53,336 nucleotides of DNA, taken from assembly GCA_026393675.1 (NCBI GenBank), contig JAPKZQ010000008.1, forward strand, positions 1 through 53,336, in the 5' to 3' direction. Of the stretch, positions 19,830 through 27,301 are shown one piece after another (position 1 is the first letter of the stretch; every line of letters starts with the position of its first letter). The position numbers were made by a program, and so were the translations under genes. The DNA comes from Acidobacteriota bacterium. Its GTDB lineage: Bacteria; Acidobacteriota; Vicinamibacteria; Vicinamibacterales; JAKQTR01. The notes beneath the pieces were generated by a model. That model was not told the origin of the DNA, did no database searches, and saw only the letters and a program-made list of their open reading frames with translations.

Positions 19830-20252
19830 TCAGTTCGTGCGCCCAAGCACCTTGTCTGCGATTTCGCGTCCAAGCTGGTCCGCGTCCCGTTCGAGCGTGG
19901 TCCTGGCCTGGGCCACCTGTGCGTCGAGCTGTGTGCGCGCGTCGGCGAGCGTCTTATCAACCTCGCCCCGCGTTTTCGCTATCAACTCGGTGCGGTAGGC
20001 ATCGCCGGCCTTGCGGCGCTCGTCCAACTGCTTGTAGAGATCGGCCCGTGCCACGCCCATCTTGGCGTCAAATTCGGCGCTCGCGGCTTTCGCTTTTGCG
20101 GTTGCGTCTTCCGCCATCTGCATCGCCGACTGGACAGCCGTCTCGCGCTCACGAATCACGCGCAAAACGGGCTTGAACAGCCAACGGTCGAGAATGACCG
20201 CCAACACCAGGATGGCTGCGATGACCCAGAGGACGGACAAGTCCGGAAGCAC
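19830..20252 (-). CDS. F1Fo ATP synthase subunit b' (second peripheral-stalk subunit)
   Basis: The product is 140 residues, starting with GTG. One N-terminal membrane helix (VLWVIAAILVLAVILDRWLF) is followed by a long charged coiled coil (RERETAVQSAMQMAEDATAK onwards). Presence of two different b-type genes implies a heterodimeric stalk. A GGAGG about seven bases upstream supports the start. It is the first gene of the ATP synthase run: no a (atpB) or c (atpE) gene precedes it. Confidence 0.93.
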   Translation of the reverse strand: MLPDLSVLWVIAAILVLAVILDRWLFKPVLRVIRERETAVQSAMQMAEDATAKAKAASAEFDAKMGVARADLYKQLDERRKAGDAYRTELIAKTRGEVDKTLADARTQLDAQVAQARTTLERDADQLGREIADKVLGRTN

Positions 20253-20300
20253 GCCTTCGCCTCCGCGTACGGCACACGTACGCCTTACGCCAAAACCTAG

Positions 20301-20330
20301 ATTCTACACGGGATCGCGAGCGTTGGTCCA
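20301..20330 (-). promoter_or_regulatory. Candidate sigma-70 promoter of the ATP synthase operon
   Basis: On the minus strand, TGGACC (20325-20330) and TAGAAT (20301-20306) are separated by 18 bp, about 50 bp upstream of the atpF' GTG. Four of six -35 and five of six -10 bases match the consensus. It was found by eye only. Confidence 0.4.
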
Positions 20331-20339
20331 GTGGCTGAC

Positions 20340-20397
20340 GTTGATATCAACGCTCGTGCGCAGGGCTGTTGTCGTTGTGAGAAGCCGATCCGTCTCG
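20340..20397. repeat. Direct repeat A flanking the MNT/HEPN module
   Basis: The repeat starts GTTGATATCAAC, contains GTGCGCAGGGCT and ends CCGTCTCG. It aligns with 21571-21629 at roughly 75 % identity in the same orientation. It lies in the 290-bp gap between the HEPN gene and atpF', which holds no other gene. The gap also contains a GGGTCAGACCC palindrome near 20505. Confidence 0.65.
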
Positions 20398-20542
20398 CGA
20401 TATCGCGGAAGCACGGCCGTGACCAAACGGAAGGTTGGTTCATTGGCAAGCGCTGACCTCGGAAGAGGACTGGGGTCCAGTGAACGATGGAGTCAACGGC
20501 GGGTAATGGGGTCAGACCCTCTTTTTCACCCGTCCGACGCAC

Positions 20543-20959
20543 CTACTGGCTGACCGGCACGTGCGGTCGCACGAGCTTCACGACCAGGCGGGCCGACTCG
20601 CGAGCGTCTGTCGCATCGCCCTTCCGATAGAAATCGGAGGGCGTTAGGTCCTCGGCACCGTAGAAGGCCAGTTCCCGATCGCGGCGTAGGGCGCGCGAGA
20701 CCGCGGCCAGTCGTGGAATGTCCGGCCGGAGCGCCTCTGGAATCCGGTCACGTTCGGCCTCGAGCACGTCGGCGACGTCGTGGATGCGCGGCGGCTCGAC
20801 GCCGGCCGCCCGCAGCAGACCCTTGAGGGCGAGCTCCACCACTTCCTGCGACTCGCGGACGACGTCGGCCCAGCTCTCGGCGTCGAACAACACGTCAAGC
20901 GCGCGCAGCCTGGCTTCCGCCCGGCGCACGTGATCGCTCGCGAGATCTCGATTTCGCAT
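20543..20959 (-). CDS. HEPN-domain protein (putative toxin of MNT/HEPN pair)
   Basis: The product is 138 residues and largely helical. It has the HEPN pattern SDHVRRAEARLRALDVLF, SWADVVRESQEVVELALKG and LRRDRELAFYGAEDLTPSDF. HEPN proteins beside minimal nucleotidyltransferases are ribonuclease-type toxins or non-catalytic partners. The classical Rx4-6H ribonuclease motif is not evident here: the equivalent position reads RELAFYG, so RNase activity is uncertain. Its ATG overlaps the MNT gene TGA (ATGA), so the two are translated together with the nucleotidyltransferase first. Confidence 0.85.
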   Translation of the reverse strand: MRNRDLASDHVRRAEARLRALDVLFDAESWADVVRESQEVVELALKGLLRAAGVEPPRIHDVADVLEAERDRIPEALRPDIPRLAAVSRALRRDRELAFYGAEDLTPSDFYRKGDATDARESARLVVKLVRPHVPVSQ

Positions 20960-21558
20960 CAGGCTGCCACCGTCCAGTAGGGCTGGCCATGGACCGAGCG
21001 CCGCACCAGGCGGCCGGTCGCGATGTCGCCCCGCACCGCGGCCAGGTGGCGCGTCAGTGCGCCATCACGCTCGAACAATACGACGCCGTCGATGGCCGCT
21101 TCGCACCAGGCGCCCGGCATGGTCCGGACATCGGCTGGAATATGGACGAAGTGCGGATCGATACTAAGTGCCCCGATTCCGAAGTACGCCGGCGGATCAG
21201 CGTCCCACTCACGGTACAGGGCTCGCGAAAGCGGAATCGAACTGTCGACGACCACGAGGAGGTCGACATCCGACGTGGCGGCCGCGTTGCCTCTGGCGTA
21301 CGAGCCAAACACGAGAACACCGATAAGTCTCTCGGAAAACTGCGCGAGCGACCACTCAACCGCCGCCCGAGCCCCTTCGTCGATCAACAACGTGGGTCCC
21401 GGCACACTCAAGCGGCGGGCGCAGTATTCGTTCAACGAGATGCCGAGGCCTCGCGCGGTGGCCCGGAGGCGCGCGTGGACCTGTGCCTGTAATCGCAGCA
21501 GGAAACGCCCAGATACCGATTTCGAGGCAGACCGTCGCATGGTTCTGAATGATATCAC
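20959..21558 (-). CDS. Minimal nucleotidyltransferase with N-terminal RHH/HicB-like domain (putative antitoxin)
   Basis: The product is 199 residues from a GTG at 21558 (ATG at 21540 is possible). Residues about 17-50 (SGRFLLRLQAQVHARLRATA, SLNEYCARRL) resemble the ribbon-helix-helix DNA-binding tail of HicB antitoxins. A pol-beta-type domain follows, with GSYARGNAAATSDVDLLVVV (85-104; metal Asp97 and Asp99). MntA-type enzymes inactivate their HEPN partner by AMPylation; an RHH-MNT fusion could also repress its own operon. GATATC-centred palindromes near the start (21551-21556, 21574-21579) are candidate operators. Confidence 0.85.
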   Translation of the reverse strand: MISFRTMRRSASKSVSGRFLLRLQAQVHARLRATARGLGISLNEYCARRLSVPGPTLLIDEGARAAVEWSLAQFSERLIGVLVFGSYARGNAAATSDVDLLVVVDSSIPLSRALYREWDADPPAYFGIGALSIDPHFVHIPADVRTMPGAWCEAAIDGVVLFERDGALTRHLAAVRGDIATGRLVRRSVHGQPYWTVAA

Positions 21559-21570
21559 ATGCGTTGGTGT

Positions 21571-21629
21571 GTCGATATCAGCGCGTGTGCGCAGGGCTAT
21601 CGTCCTGGCGATTAGCCTGCCCCGTCTCG
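21571..21629. repeat. Direct repeat B flanking the MNT/HEPN module
   Basis: The repeat reads GTCGATATCAGCGC, then GTGTGCGCAGGGCT, and ends CCCCGTCTCG. It aligns with direct repeat A at 20340-20397 in the same orientation. It lies just upstream of the MNT gene and so also occupies the place of the module's promoter/operator. Confidence 0.65.
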
Positions 21630-21658
21630 TCTTCAGTCGATGCCCAACAGCTCAGGGT
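21629..21658 (-). repeat. Stop-codon-linked repeat, partial copy after selD
   Basis: On the minus strand the selD stop TAA is followed by ACCCTGAGCTGTTGGGCATCG, matching the start of the copies after the surA-like gene, atpF' and galU. The remainder of that element is missing and direct repeat B follows. Confidence 0.5.
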
Positions 21659-22699
21659 TTAGACGATTTTGAGCAGGCGGTCGCCTTCTGGCAGCGCTTC
21701 CCCGATTCGCATCGCGACGACGCCGGCACGGGTAAGCGCTTTGTCGACCGCGGCGGCGTGTTCGGCGGCGGCGGCAATCAGCAACCCGCCCGATGTCTGC
21801 GGATCGAACAACAACAGGACGAGGTTCGGGTCGAGCCCGTCGGCGATGCGCACGCGCGCCTCGAAGTGGTCGAGGTTGCTGCGCATCCCTCCGGACTTGC
21901 TGTCGGCGGCCAGCGTCAACGCCCCGGTGAGAATCGGCACCTTGCGGGCTTCGAGTCTGAGCGTGACGTGGCTCGCGATCGCGACTTCGCTCGCATGCCC
22001 AATCAGGCCGAAGCCTGTTATGTCCGTACAGGCATGCACCCAGCCAGCGGGCAGCGCGCGGAGTGTGTCCGCGGCATCGCGGTTCAACTGCACCATCGAT
22101 CTGGTCGCAGCCGACACGACGGATTCCGTTGCGCGGCCTGCCTTGATCGCGGTGCCTACGACGCCGGTGCCGATGGCCTTGGTGAGAAAAAGCTTGTCGC
22201 CGGGTCTGGCGCCGGCATTCGACAGCACCCGCGACGGATCAATTTCGCCAGTGACGGCGTAGCCGAACTTGATCTCGTTATCCTGAACCGTGTGGCCGCC
22301 AAGTAGTGCCACGCCCGCCTCGCGAAGCTTGTCGAAGCCTCCCCGAAAGACGGCGCGGATGGTGGCCGCGTCAAAATCCTTCTTCGGGAATCCTGCGATC
22401 GCGAGCGCGGTCAGTGGGCGCCCACCCATCGCATAGATATCGCTCAGCGCGTTGGCGGCGGCAATCTGGCCGTAGGTGTATGGGTCGTCGACGATCGGCG
22501 TGAAGAAATCAACCGTCTGAACCAGCGCAGGGCCAGCAGCCCACTTGTACACACCAGCGTCGTCCGCGGTCCGGAAGTCGATCAGGATGCGGTCATCTTG
22601 CTGCGCGGGAATGTCGCTCAGGACCTGAGCGAGCTCGCCTGCGGCGAGTTTGCTCGCTCAACCCGAGCAGGAGACCATCTCGGTCAGACGCTTTGCCAT
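21659..22699 (-). CDS. selD: Selenide, water dikinase SelD, predicted selenoprotein (UGA = Sec14)
   Basis: The product is 346 residues when the in-frame TGA at 22658-22660 is read as selenocysteine. It makes selenophosphate from selenide and ATP, for tRNA-Sec and selenouridine synthesis. The N-terminus MAKRLTEMVSCSGU ASKL carries the redox motif (Cys11, Sec14, Lys17) that most SelD proteins have as Cys or Sec. The downstream domain has TVDFFTPIVDDPYTYGQIAA, ANALSDIYAMGG and GHTVQDNEIKFGYAVTG. An AAGGA five bases upstream of the ATG (22699) supports this start. Conventional calling would begin at a GTG at 22552, losing 49 residues including the active site. A SECIS-like hairpin follows the UGA. 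It lies downstream of parB. Confidence 0.92.
22626..22660 (-). promoter_or_regulatory. Bacterial SECIS element in selD
   Basis: The hairpin starts at the UGA itself: stem TGAGCGAG with CTCGCTCA (8 bp), a CAAA bulge, stem CTCGCC with GGCGAG (6 bp) and a GCA apical loop, 35 bases in all. Bacterial SECIS hairpins sit immediately 3' of the UGA inside the coding sequence and bind SelB, with the apical loop about 16-37 bases from the UGA, as here. It encodes UASKLAAGELAQ, matching the SelD family, so protein and RNA constraints coincide. Confidence 0.8.
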
Positions 22700-22772
22700 A
22701 TCGATCCTTGTCACGCTTTCCTGTTCATGTGGTCTGTTCTTCGCAAAACGCCGCGCCAGCCAGAGCCCGCCC

Positions 22773-23651
22773 TCAACGCTCCGTCAGTGCCTCGTAAAGG
22801 CGCTGCAGTTCGTCCTCGTTCTTGAACGCGATCCGAATCACGCCGCCCTTTCCGCGGCGGATGATGTCCACGTTTGTGCCAAGCGCCATCCGCATCTTGT
22901 CCTGCGCCGCACGGGTGTGAACGTCGACGCCGCGCACGGCCGCGCCCTTCTTCGCGTCTCCAGCAGGCGTGGTCAGCGCTCGCGTGACCACCTGTTCTGT
23001 TTCCCGCACCGAGAGACTGCGCGCGACAATGTCGCGGGCGAATGTGCGCTGGGCCAACTCTGTTTCGAGCGCGAGCAGCGCCCGCGCGTGACCCATGCTG
23101 AGCCGTCCGGCCGACACGTCGTCCTGCACGTCGGCCGGCAGTTTGAGCAGGCGCAGATAGTTGGCAACCGAGGATCGGTCCTTGCCGACAGCCGCTGCGA
23201 TGTCTTCCTGTTTGAGATGAAACTCGTCGGCCAGTCGCCGATACGCTTTCGCCTCCTCGATGGGATTGAGGTTCTCGCGCTGGATGTTCTCAATGAGCGC
23301 CCACTCGAGCAGTTTCTGATCGTGGTCGTCGGGCACGTCGCGCACCACAACCGGGACCGTCATGAGGCCGGCCCGCTTCGCGGCGCGCCACCGGCGTTCA
23401 CCAGCAATGATCTGGTACGCGCCGCCTGCGCGTCGGACGACGATGGGCTGGATGACGCCGCTGGTTTTGATCGAGCGCGTCAGATCGTCGAGCCCCGCCT
23501 CGTCTGCGCGCGAGCGCGGCTGATACTGGTTTGGCGAGAGTTGGGCGATCTCGACTTCGAACGGCGCGCCGGCCGTCGGTACTGCCAACGAGAGCGGTTC
23601 ACCAATCAGAGCGCCGAGTCCCCTACCGAGCGCGGGTCGTTTCTCTGGCAT
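22773..23651 (-). CDS. parB: Chromosome-partitioning protein ParB (CTPase, parS-binding)
   Basis: The product is 292 residues. N-terminal ALGRGLGALIGEP is the ParA-contacting tail. CTP-binding motifs GGAYQIIAGERRWRAAKRAG (76-95) and ENIQRENLNPIEEA are present. The helix-turn-helix follows (KQEDIAAAVGKDRSSVANYL), and then a C-terminal dimerisation part (GVIRIAFKNEDELQRLYEAL). It loads at parS and spreads on the origin region. It lies 12 bp downstream of parA, with two parS-like sites nearby (24557, 26449). Confidence 0.97.
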   Translation of the reverse strand: MPEKRPALGRGLGALIGEPLSLAVPTAGAPFEVEIAQLSPNQYQPRSRADEAGLDDLTRSIKTSGVIQPIVVRRAGGAYQIIAGERRWRAAKRAGLMTVPVVVRDVPDDHDQKLLEWALIENIQRENLNPIEEAKAYRRLADEFHLKQEDIAAAVGKDRSSVANYLRLLKLPADVQDDVSAGRLSMGHARALLALETELAQRTFARDIVARSLSVRETEQVVTRALTTPAGDAKKGAAVRGVDVHTRAAQDKMRMALGTNVDIIRRGKGGVIRIAFKNEDELQRLYEALTER

Positions 23652-23663
23652 CGTCGTTCCTGA

Positions 23664-24467
23664 CTATTGGCTGGCAGCCGCGGCATGGGGCGCGCGGCCG
23701 TTGCGGGCCAGCATTTCGCGTGCGAGCGAGACGTACGCCTCTGCCCCGCGCGATTTGACGTCGTACAGAATCACGGGCATGCCGTGGCTGGGCGCTTCGC
23801 CGAGCCGCACGTTGCGCGGAATGACTGTGTGGAACACCTTCTCCTTGAAGAACTCGCGCACATCGCGCGAGACCTGCTGTCCCAGATTCGTCCGGTCGTC
23901 GTACATCGTCAACACCACTCCCTCGATGTCGAGCGCGGGATTGAGCACGGCGCGGACGCGCTTGAGCGTGCTGACGAGATCGGCCAGGCCCTCGAGCGCG
24001 AAGTACTCGCAGTGAAGCGGAATGAGCACGGCGTCGCAGGCGACGAGCGCATTGAGCGTCAACAGGCCGAGCGAGGGCGGACAGTCGATCAGGATGTAGT
24101 CGTATTGCTGGCGAAGCGGCTGGACGATACGGCGGAGTCGCGATTCGCGAGCGAGGACGGACACCAGTTCGATTTCGGCGCCAGCGAGATTTCGATCCGC
24201 GGGAATGGCGAAGAGCCCGGTGATACTGGTGGACAGCACAAACGAGGCCGGATTGGTGACTTCGTCTACCAGCATCGCGTCGTAGATGTTGCCGGCCGCT
24301 GTGTGCTGACCTTTGAGGCCGACACCGCTGGTGAGATTGCACTGCGGGTCGGCGTCAACGAGGAGGACGCGCTGGTCGGCGAGGGCAAGCGATGCGCCGA
24401 GGTTGATGGCCGTTGTGGTTTTGCCGACGCCACCCTTCTGGTTAGCGACAGCGAGGATTCTTCCCAT
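23664..24467 (-). CDS. parA: Chromosome-partitioning ATPase ParA (Soj)
   Basis: The product is 267 residues. The start MGRILAVANQKGGVGKTT puts the deviant Walker A (KGGVGKTT, 11-18) in its usual place; the reading frame extends 30 codons upstream without homology. DCPPSLGLLTLNAL is the Walker B region, and DPQCNLTSGVG is a typical ParA segment. It makes nucleotide-dependent gradients that segregate ParB-parS complexes. It is cotranscribed with parB and preceded by a parS site. Confidence 0.97.
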   Translation of the reverse strand: MGRILAVANQKGGVGKTTTAINLGASLALADQRVLLVDADPQCNLTSGVGLKGQHTAAGNIYDAMLVDEVTNPASFVLSTSITGLFAIPADRNLAGAEIELVSVLARESRLRRIVQPLRQQYDYILIDCPPSLGLLTLNALVACDAVLIPLHCEYFALEGLADLVSTLKRVRAVLNPALDIEGVVLTMYDDRTNLGQQVSRDVREFFKEKVFHTVIPRNVRLGEAPSHGMPVILYDVKSRGAEAYVSLAREMLARNGRAPHAAAASQ

Positions 24468-24556
24468 TAGGCTAGTCACCAGAAAACAGTACAATCTGAT
24501 ACGCGGCCACAGGAGAATATCACGAAACGGATGGAAAACGGAACGAAGAGCATACA

Positions 24557-24572
24557 TGTTCCACGTGGAACT
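24557..24572. promoter_or_regulatory. parS-like site 1
   Basis: TGTTCCACGTGGAACT lies between parA and rsmG. It has 15 of 16 bases of the palindrome TGTTCCACGTGGAACA, which differs from the canonical parS TGTTTCACGTGAAACA by one substitution per half. Confidence 0.85.
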
Positions 24573-24580
24573 GTGATGTT

Positions 24581-25270
24581 CTAAAGGACTTTTCGGAGAA
24601 CTACGAGCCGGCTGCGCAGCGATTCGACCAGGGGGAGGGTGGCCTCGTAGGCGAGAGGCGGTGCGACAAGCGGGGGCGCCTCGGTCGCGACGTTACTCCG
24701 AAAGAGCATGATGCGCCCGCCAAGTCTAAGGAACGCCTGGAGCCTGGCGAGAAGCTTCTGTTCGATGCGCACGGCGCGGACGGTGACGGCGTCGTGTGCT
24801 TCGTGCAGCTCGGGCCGGGTAAGGAGATCCTCGGCGCGCGCGGTTTCGACTGCGGCATCGTGGAGATCCAGGTGACGGATGGCTTCACGGAGGAAGGCTG
24901 ATTTCCGCGTCTTCGATTCAACCATCAATAAATGAATCGCGGGCGCCGCAAGCTTGAGCGGAATGGCCGGGGAGCCGCCTCCCGATCCGATGTCGAGCAC
25001 CCGGGGATGCGGCCCAAGTTGCGCTTGGCCGTGTCCGTGGCCGTGCGGGCCATGGAACAGGCGTGCAGCGACCAGTGGCTCGATGAGGAGGCGATCAATG
25101 GCCTCGTCTGGCGCATCGACGAGCGAGAAAGCCGTCAGGTTGATCTTCTGATTCCAGAACTCGAGCAGGCGGTAATAGGCGCCCAAAGCTTCGGCCAAGG
25201 ATGGATCAATCGTGACGCCCGCTCGACGCGCGCGCTTCGTCAACCGATCCGAGAATTCTCGAGGCGTCAT
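24581..25270 (-). CDS. rsmG: 16S rRNA (guanine-527 N7)-methyltransferase RsmG (GidB)
   Basis: The product is 229 residues. The N-terminal helical region has [18 protein letters not shown] and the SAM site [20 protein letters not shown]. It methylates G527 of 16S rRNA; its loss gives streptomycin tolerance in other bacteria. The start overlaps the end of mnmG by 65 bp, a larger overlap than usual. A start inside the frame would shorten the helical part, so the long form is kept. Confidence 0.95.
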   Translation of the reverse strand: MTPREFSDRLTKRARRAGVTIDPSLAEALGAYYRLLEFWNQKINLTAFSLVDAPDEAIDRLLIEPLVAARLFHGPHGHGHGQAQLGPHPRVLDIGSGGGSPAIPLKLAAPAIHLLMVESKTRKSAFLREAIRHLDLHDAAVETARAEDLLTRPELHEAHDAVTVRAVRIEQKLLARLQAFLRLGGRIMLFRSNVATEAPPLVAPPLAYEATLPLVESLRSRLVVLRKVL

Positions 25271-27116
25271 TGGGCAGCCGTTTCAGAAAAACCACCACAA
25301 GGGCGACCGCGGCGGGCGTGACACCGGGAATGCGCGCCGCCTGCCCAATCGTCAGCGGCTCAACTTCGGTGAGCCGGTGAACGACTTCTCGCGACAACCC
25401 CGGGATTCTCTCATAGAGGAACCCTGCGGGGATAGCACGACCTTCCTCTTCCCTGTTCTTTCCGACCTCCGCCGCCTCCCGCTTCAGGTATCCATCGTAC
25501 TTCACCGTCGCTTCCGCCGTTGCCAGGTCGTGGTGTGCGCTGTCGGGATCGATGTCGAGGTCCACCGCGCCTTCCCGCCAAAGCGATTCCAGCGAAATCC
25601 CGTGTTGGCGCAGGCGCTGGTCGGCGGCCATCTGCCTGCCATTGTCGCACCGGACTGTTGCCGTTGAAATCGACGCCAGATTTCGATCGAGCCTGGTTCT
25701 GCGCCCCTCGAACCTGTTCCATCGGTCGTCAGAGACGAGACCAACCTCGCGGCCCCGCGGCGTCAGTCTGAGATCGGCATTATCGGCCCTGAGCAACAAC
25801 CGGTGTTCGGCTCGCGAGGTGAACATCCGGTACGGTTCGAGGCAGCCCTTTGTCACCAGATCGTCAATCAGGATACCGATGTAAGCCTCATCACGGCCAA
25901 GCGTGAAGGCGGGTCGCCCCTTGACGGCAAGCGCCGCGTTGATGCCGGCCACTATGCCCTGCCCTGCGGCCTCCTCGTACCCTGAGGTTCCGTTGATTTG
26001 GCCCGCCAAGTACAGGCCGCCCACACGCTTTGTTTCGAGCGTGGATCGAAGCTCCGTCGGCAGGACGAAGTCGTACTCGACCGCGTAGGCCGGCCGAAGC
26101 ATCTCGGCGTCTTCCAAGCCAGGCATAGCATTGACGATCCGCTGTTGGATGCCGCGAGGCAGGCTCATGGAGAACCCATTGACGTAGATTTCGTCAGCGT
26201 CCACGCCTTCAGGCTCGAGGATGATCTGGTGCCGCTCTCGATGCGGAAACTTGAGGACTTTGTCTTCCAGCGACGGGCAATAGCGCGGACCGACGCCTGA
26301 GATCTGGCCGTTGTAGAGCGGTGACTCCCCCACATGATCCCGGACAAGTTGGTGCACCGCGTCGTTCGTGAACAACTGGTGGCAGCGCACTTGACTCCGT
26401 TCGATGTGGCCTGTCATGAAGGAAAGTGGAACCGGGCTGGCGTCGCCGTGTTCCACGTGGAACACACCACGAGCGACTCCTTTTTCGAAATCGATGCTTC
26501 GCCGGTGAAGACGCGGGGGCGTGCCGGTCTTGAGTCGTCCCATCCGAAAGCCGAATCCGCGAATGGATTCAGCCAGCGCGGTGGCTGCGGGCTCGCCCGC
26601 CCGCCCGGCGGCCCTCTGCTCTTGGCCAATATGAATCAGCCCATTTAAGAACGTCCCGGTCGTGATGACCACGGCGCGGCAGGAGATGGATTCTTCTTGT
26701 TCTAGGTTAATACACCTAATCATTCCATTCTCAACGGAGATTTTCTCAACTACGCCAAACACCCACTTGATGTTCGGGTGCGCTTCGAGCGCCGTCCTCA
26801 TCCACGCCGCGTACGCCGCCTTGTCGGCCTGCGCCCGCGGCGACCACACAGCCGCGCCCCGGCTCCGATTGAGCATCTTAAACTGTATGCCGGTCGCATC
26901 GATCGCCCGCCCCATCAGCCCGCCGAGCGCATCGACCTCTCGAACCAAATGGCCTTTCGCCGTGCCGCCAATCGCAGGATTGCACGGCATGTGGGCAACG
27001 GTGTCGCGCGACAGCGTACAGATCGCCACCGAACAACCCATCTGTGCGGCTGCCCACGCGGCCTCAACGCCCGCGTGCCCCGCACCAATCACAACGACAT
27101 CAACGCTCGATCGCAT
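25206..27116 (-). CDS. mnmG: tRNA 5-carboxymethylaminomethyluridine synthesis protein MnmG (GidA)
   Basis: The product is 636 residues. The FAD-binding GAGHAG (11-16) follows the start MRSSVDVVV, chosen over an upstream in-frame codon. [11 protein letters not shown] and [16 protein letters not shown] are conserved MnmG blocks. With MnmE it modifies U34 of certain tRNAs. Residues near 218-222 read FHVEH because a parS site lies within the gene (26449-26464). The gene order mnmE-mnmG-rsmG-parA-parB is the classical origin-proximal set. Confidence 0.97.
   Translation of the reverse strand: MRSSVDVVVIGAGHAGVEAAWAAAQMGCSVAICTLSRDTVAHMPCNPAIGGTAKGHLVREVDALGGLMGRAIDATGIQFKMLNRSRGAAVWSPRAQADKAAYAAWMRTALEAHPNIKWVFGVVEKISVENGMIRCINLEQEESISCRAVVITTGTFLNGLIHIGQEQRAAGRAGEPAATALAESIRGFGFRMGRLKTGTPPRLHRRSIDFEKGVARGVFHVEHGDASPVPLSFMTGHIERSQVRCHQLFTNDAVHQLVRDHVGESPLYNGQISGVGPRYCPSLEDKVLKFPHRERHQIILEPEGVDADEIYVNGFSMSLPRGIQQRIVNAMPGLEDAEMLRPAYAVEYDFVLPTELRSTLETKRVGGLYLAGQINGTSGYEEAAGQGIVAGINAALAVKGRPAFTLGRDEAYIGILIDDLVTKGCLEPYRMFTSRAEHRLLLRADNADLRLTPRGREVGLVSDDRWNRFEGRRTRLDRNLASISTATVRCDNGRQMAADQRLRQHGISLESLWREGAVDLDIDPDSAHHDLATAEATVKYDGYLKREAAEVGKNREEEGRAIPAGFLYERIPGLSREVVHRLTEVEPLTIGQAARIPGVTPAAVALVVVFLKRLPNDASRILGSVDEARASSGRHD
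26449..26464. promoter_or_regulatory. parS site 2, inside mnmG
   Basis: TGTTCCACGTGGAACA is a perfect 16-bp palindrome, extendable by G/C to 18 bp, within the mnmG coding sequence. The encoded peptide VFHVEH also meets coding constraints. Confidence 0.88.
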
Positions 27117-27171
27117 TGTCAGATTCACCTGTCTCGCTGTGCGCATTCAATCGCGCATCCCGCTCGGTCCG

Positions 27172-27279
27172 CGTCATGCCGGCGAACGCCGGAATCCAGT
27201 CTGTGTGCTCCTCTGGATGCCGGCTGCCACCCCAACGCGGTTGCCGCGTCGGGGACCCCGGCTTCCGCCGGCATGACGA
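27172..27279. repeat. 108-bp composite palindromic repeat, copy 1
   Basis: Outer arms CGTCATGCCGGCGAACGCCG and CGGCTTCCGCCGGCATGACG flank a core with CTGCCACCCCAACGCGGTTG. A nearly identical 108-bp copy lies at 29474-29581. This copy fills most of the gap between mnmG and mnmE. Confidence 0.85.
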
Positions 27280-27301
27280 ATCACACCTGTCAATCGCGCC
27301 T

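Noticed and set aside
20500-20530. Terminator from GGGTCAGACCC followed by TCTTTTT
   Set aside because: The palindrome has a one-base centre and cannot form a hairpin with a realistic loop; it is probably a repeat fragment.
21659-22552. SelD starting at the GTG at 22552 (297 residues)
   Set aside because: This loses the active-site Cys/Sec region; the frame continues upstream through a single UGA to an ATG with a good Shine-Dalgarno, and a SECIS-like hairpin is present.
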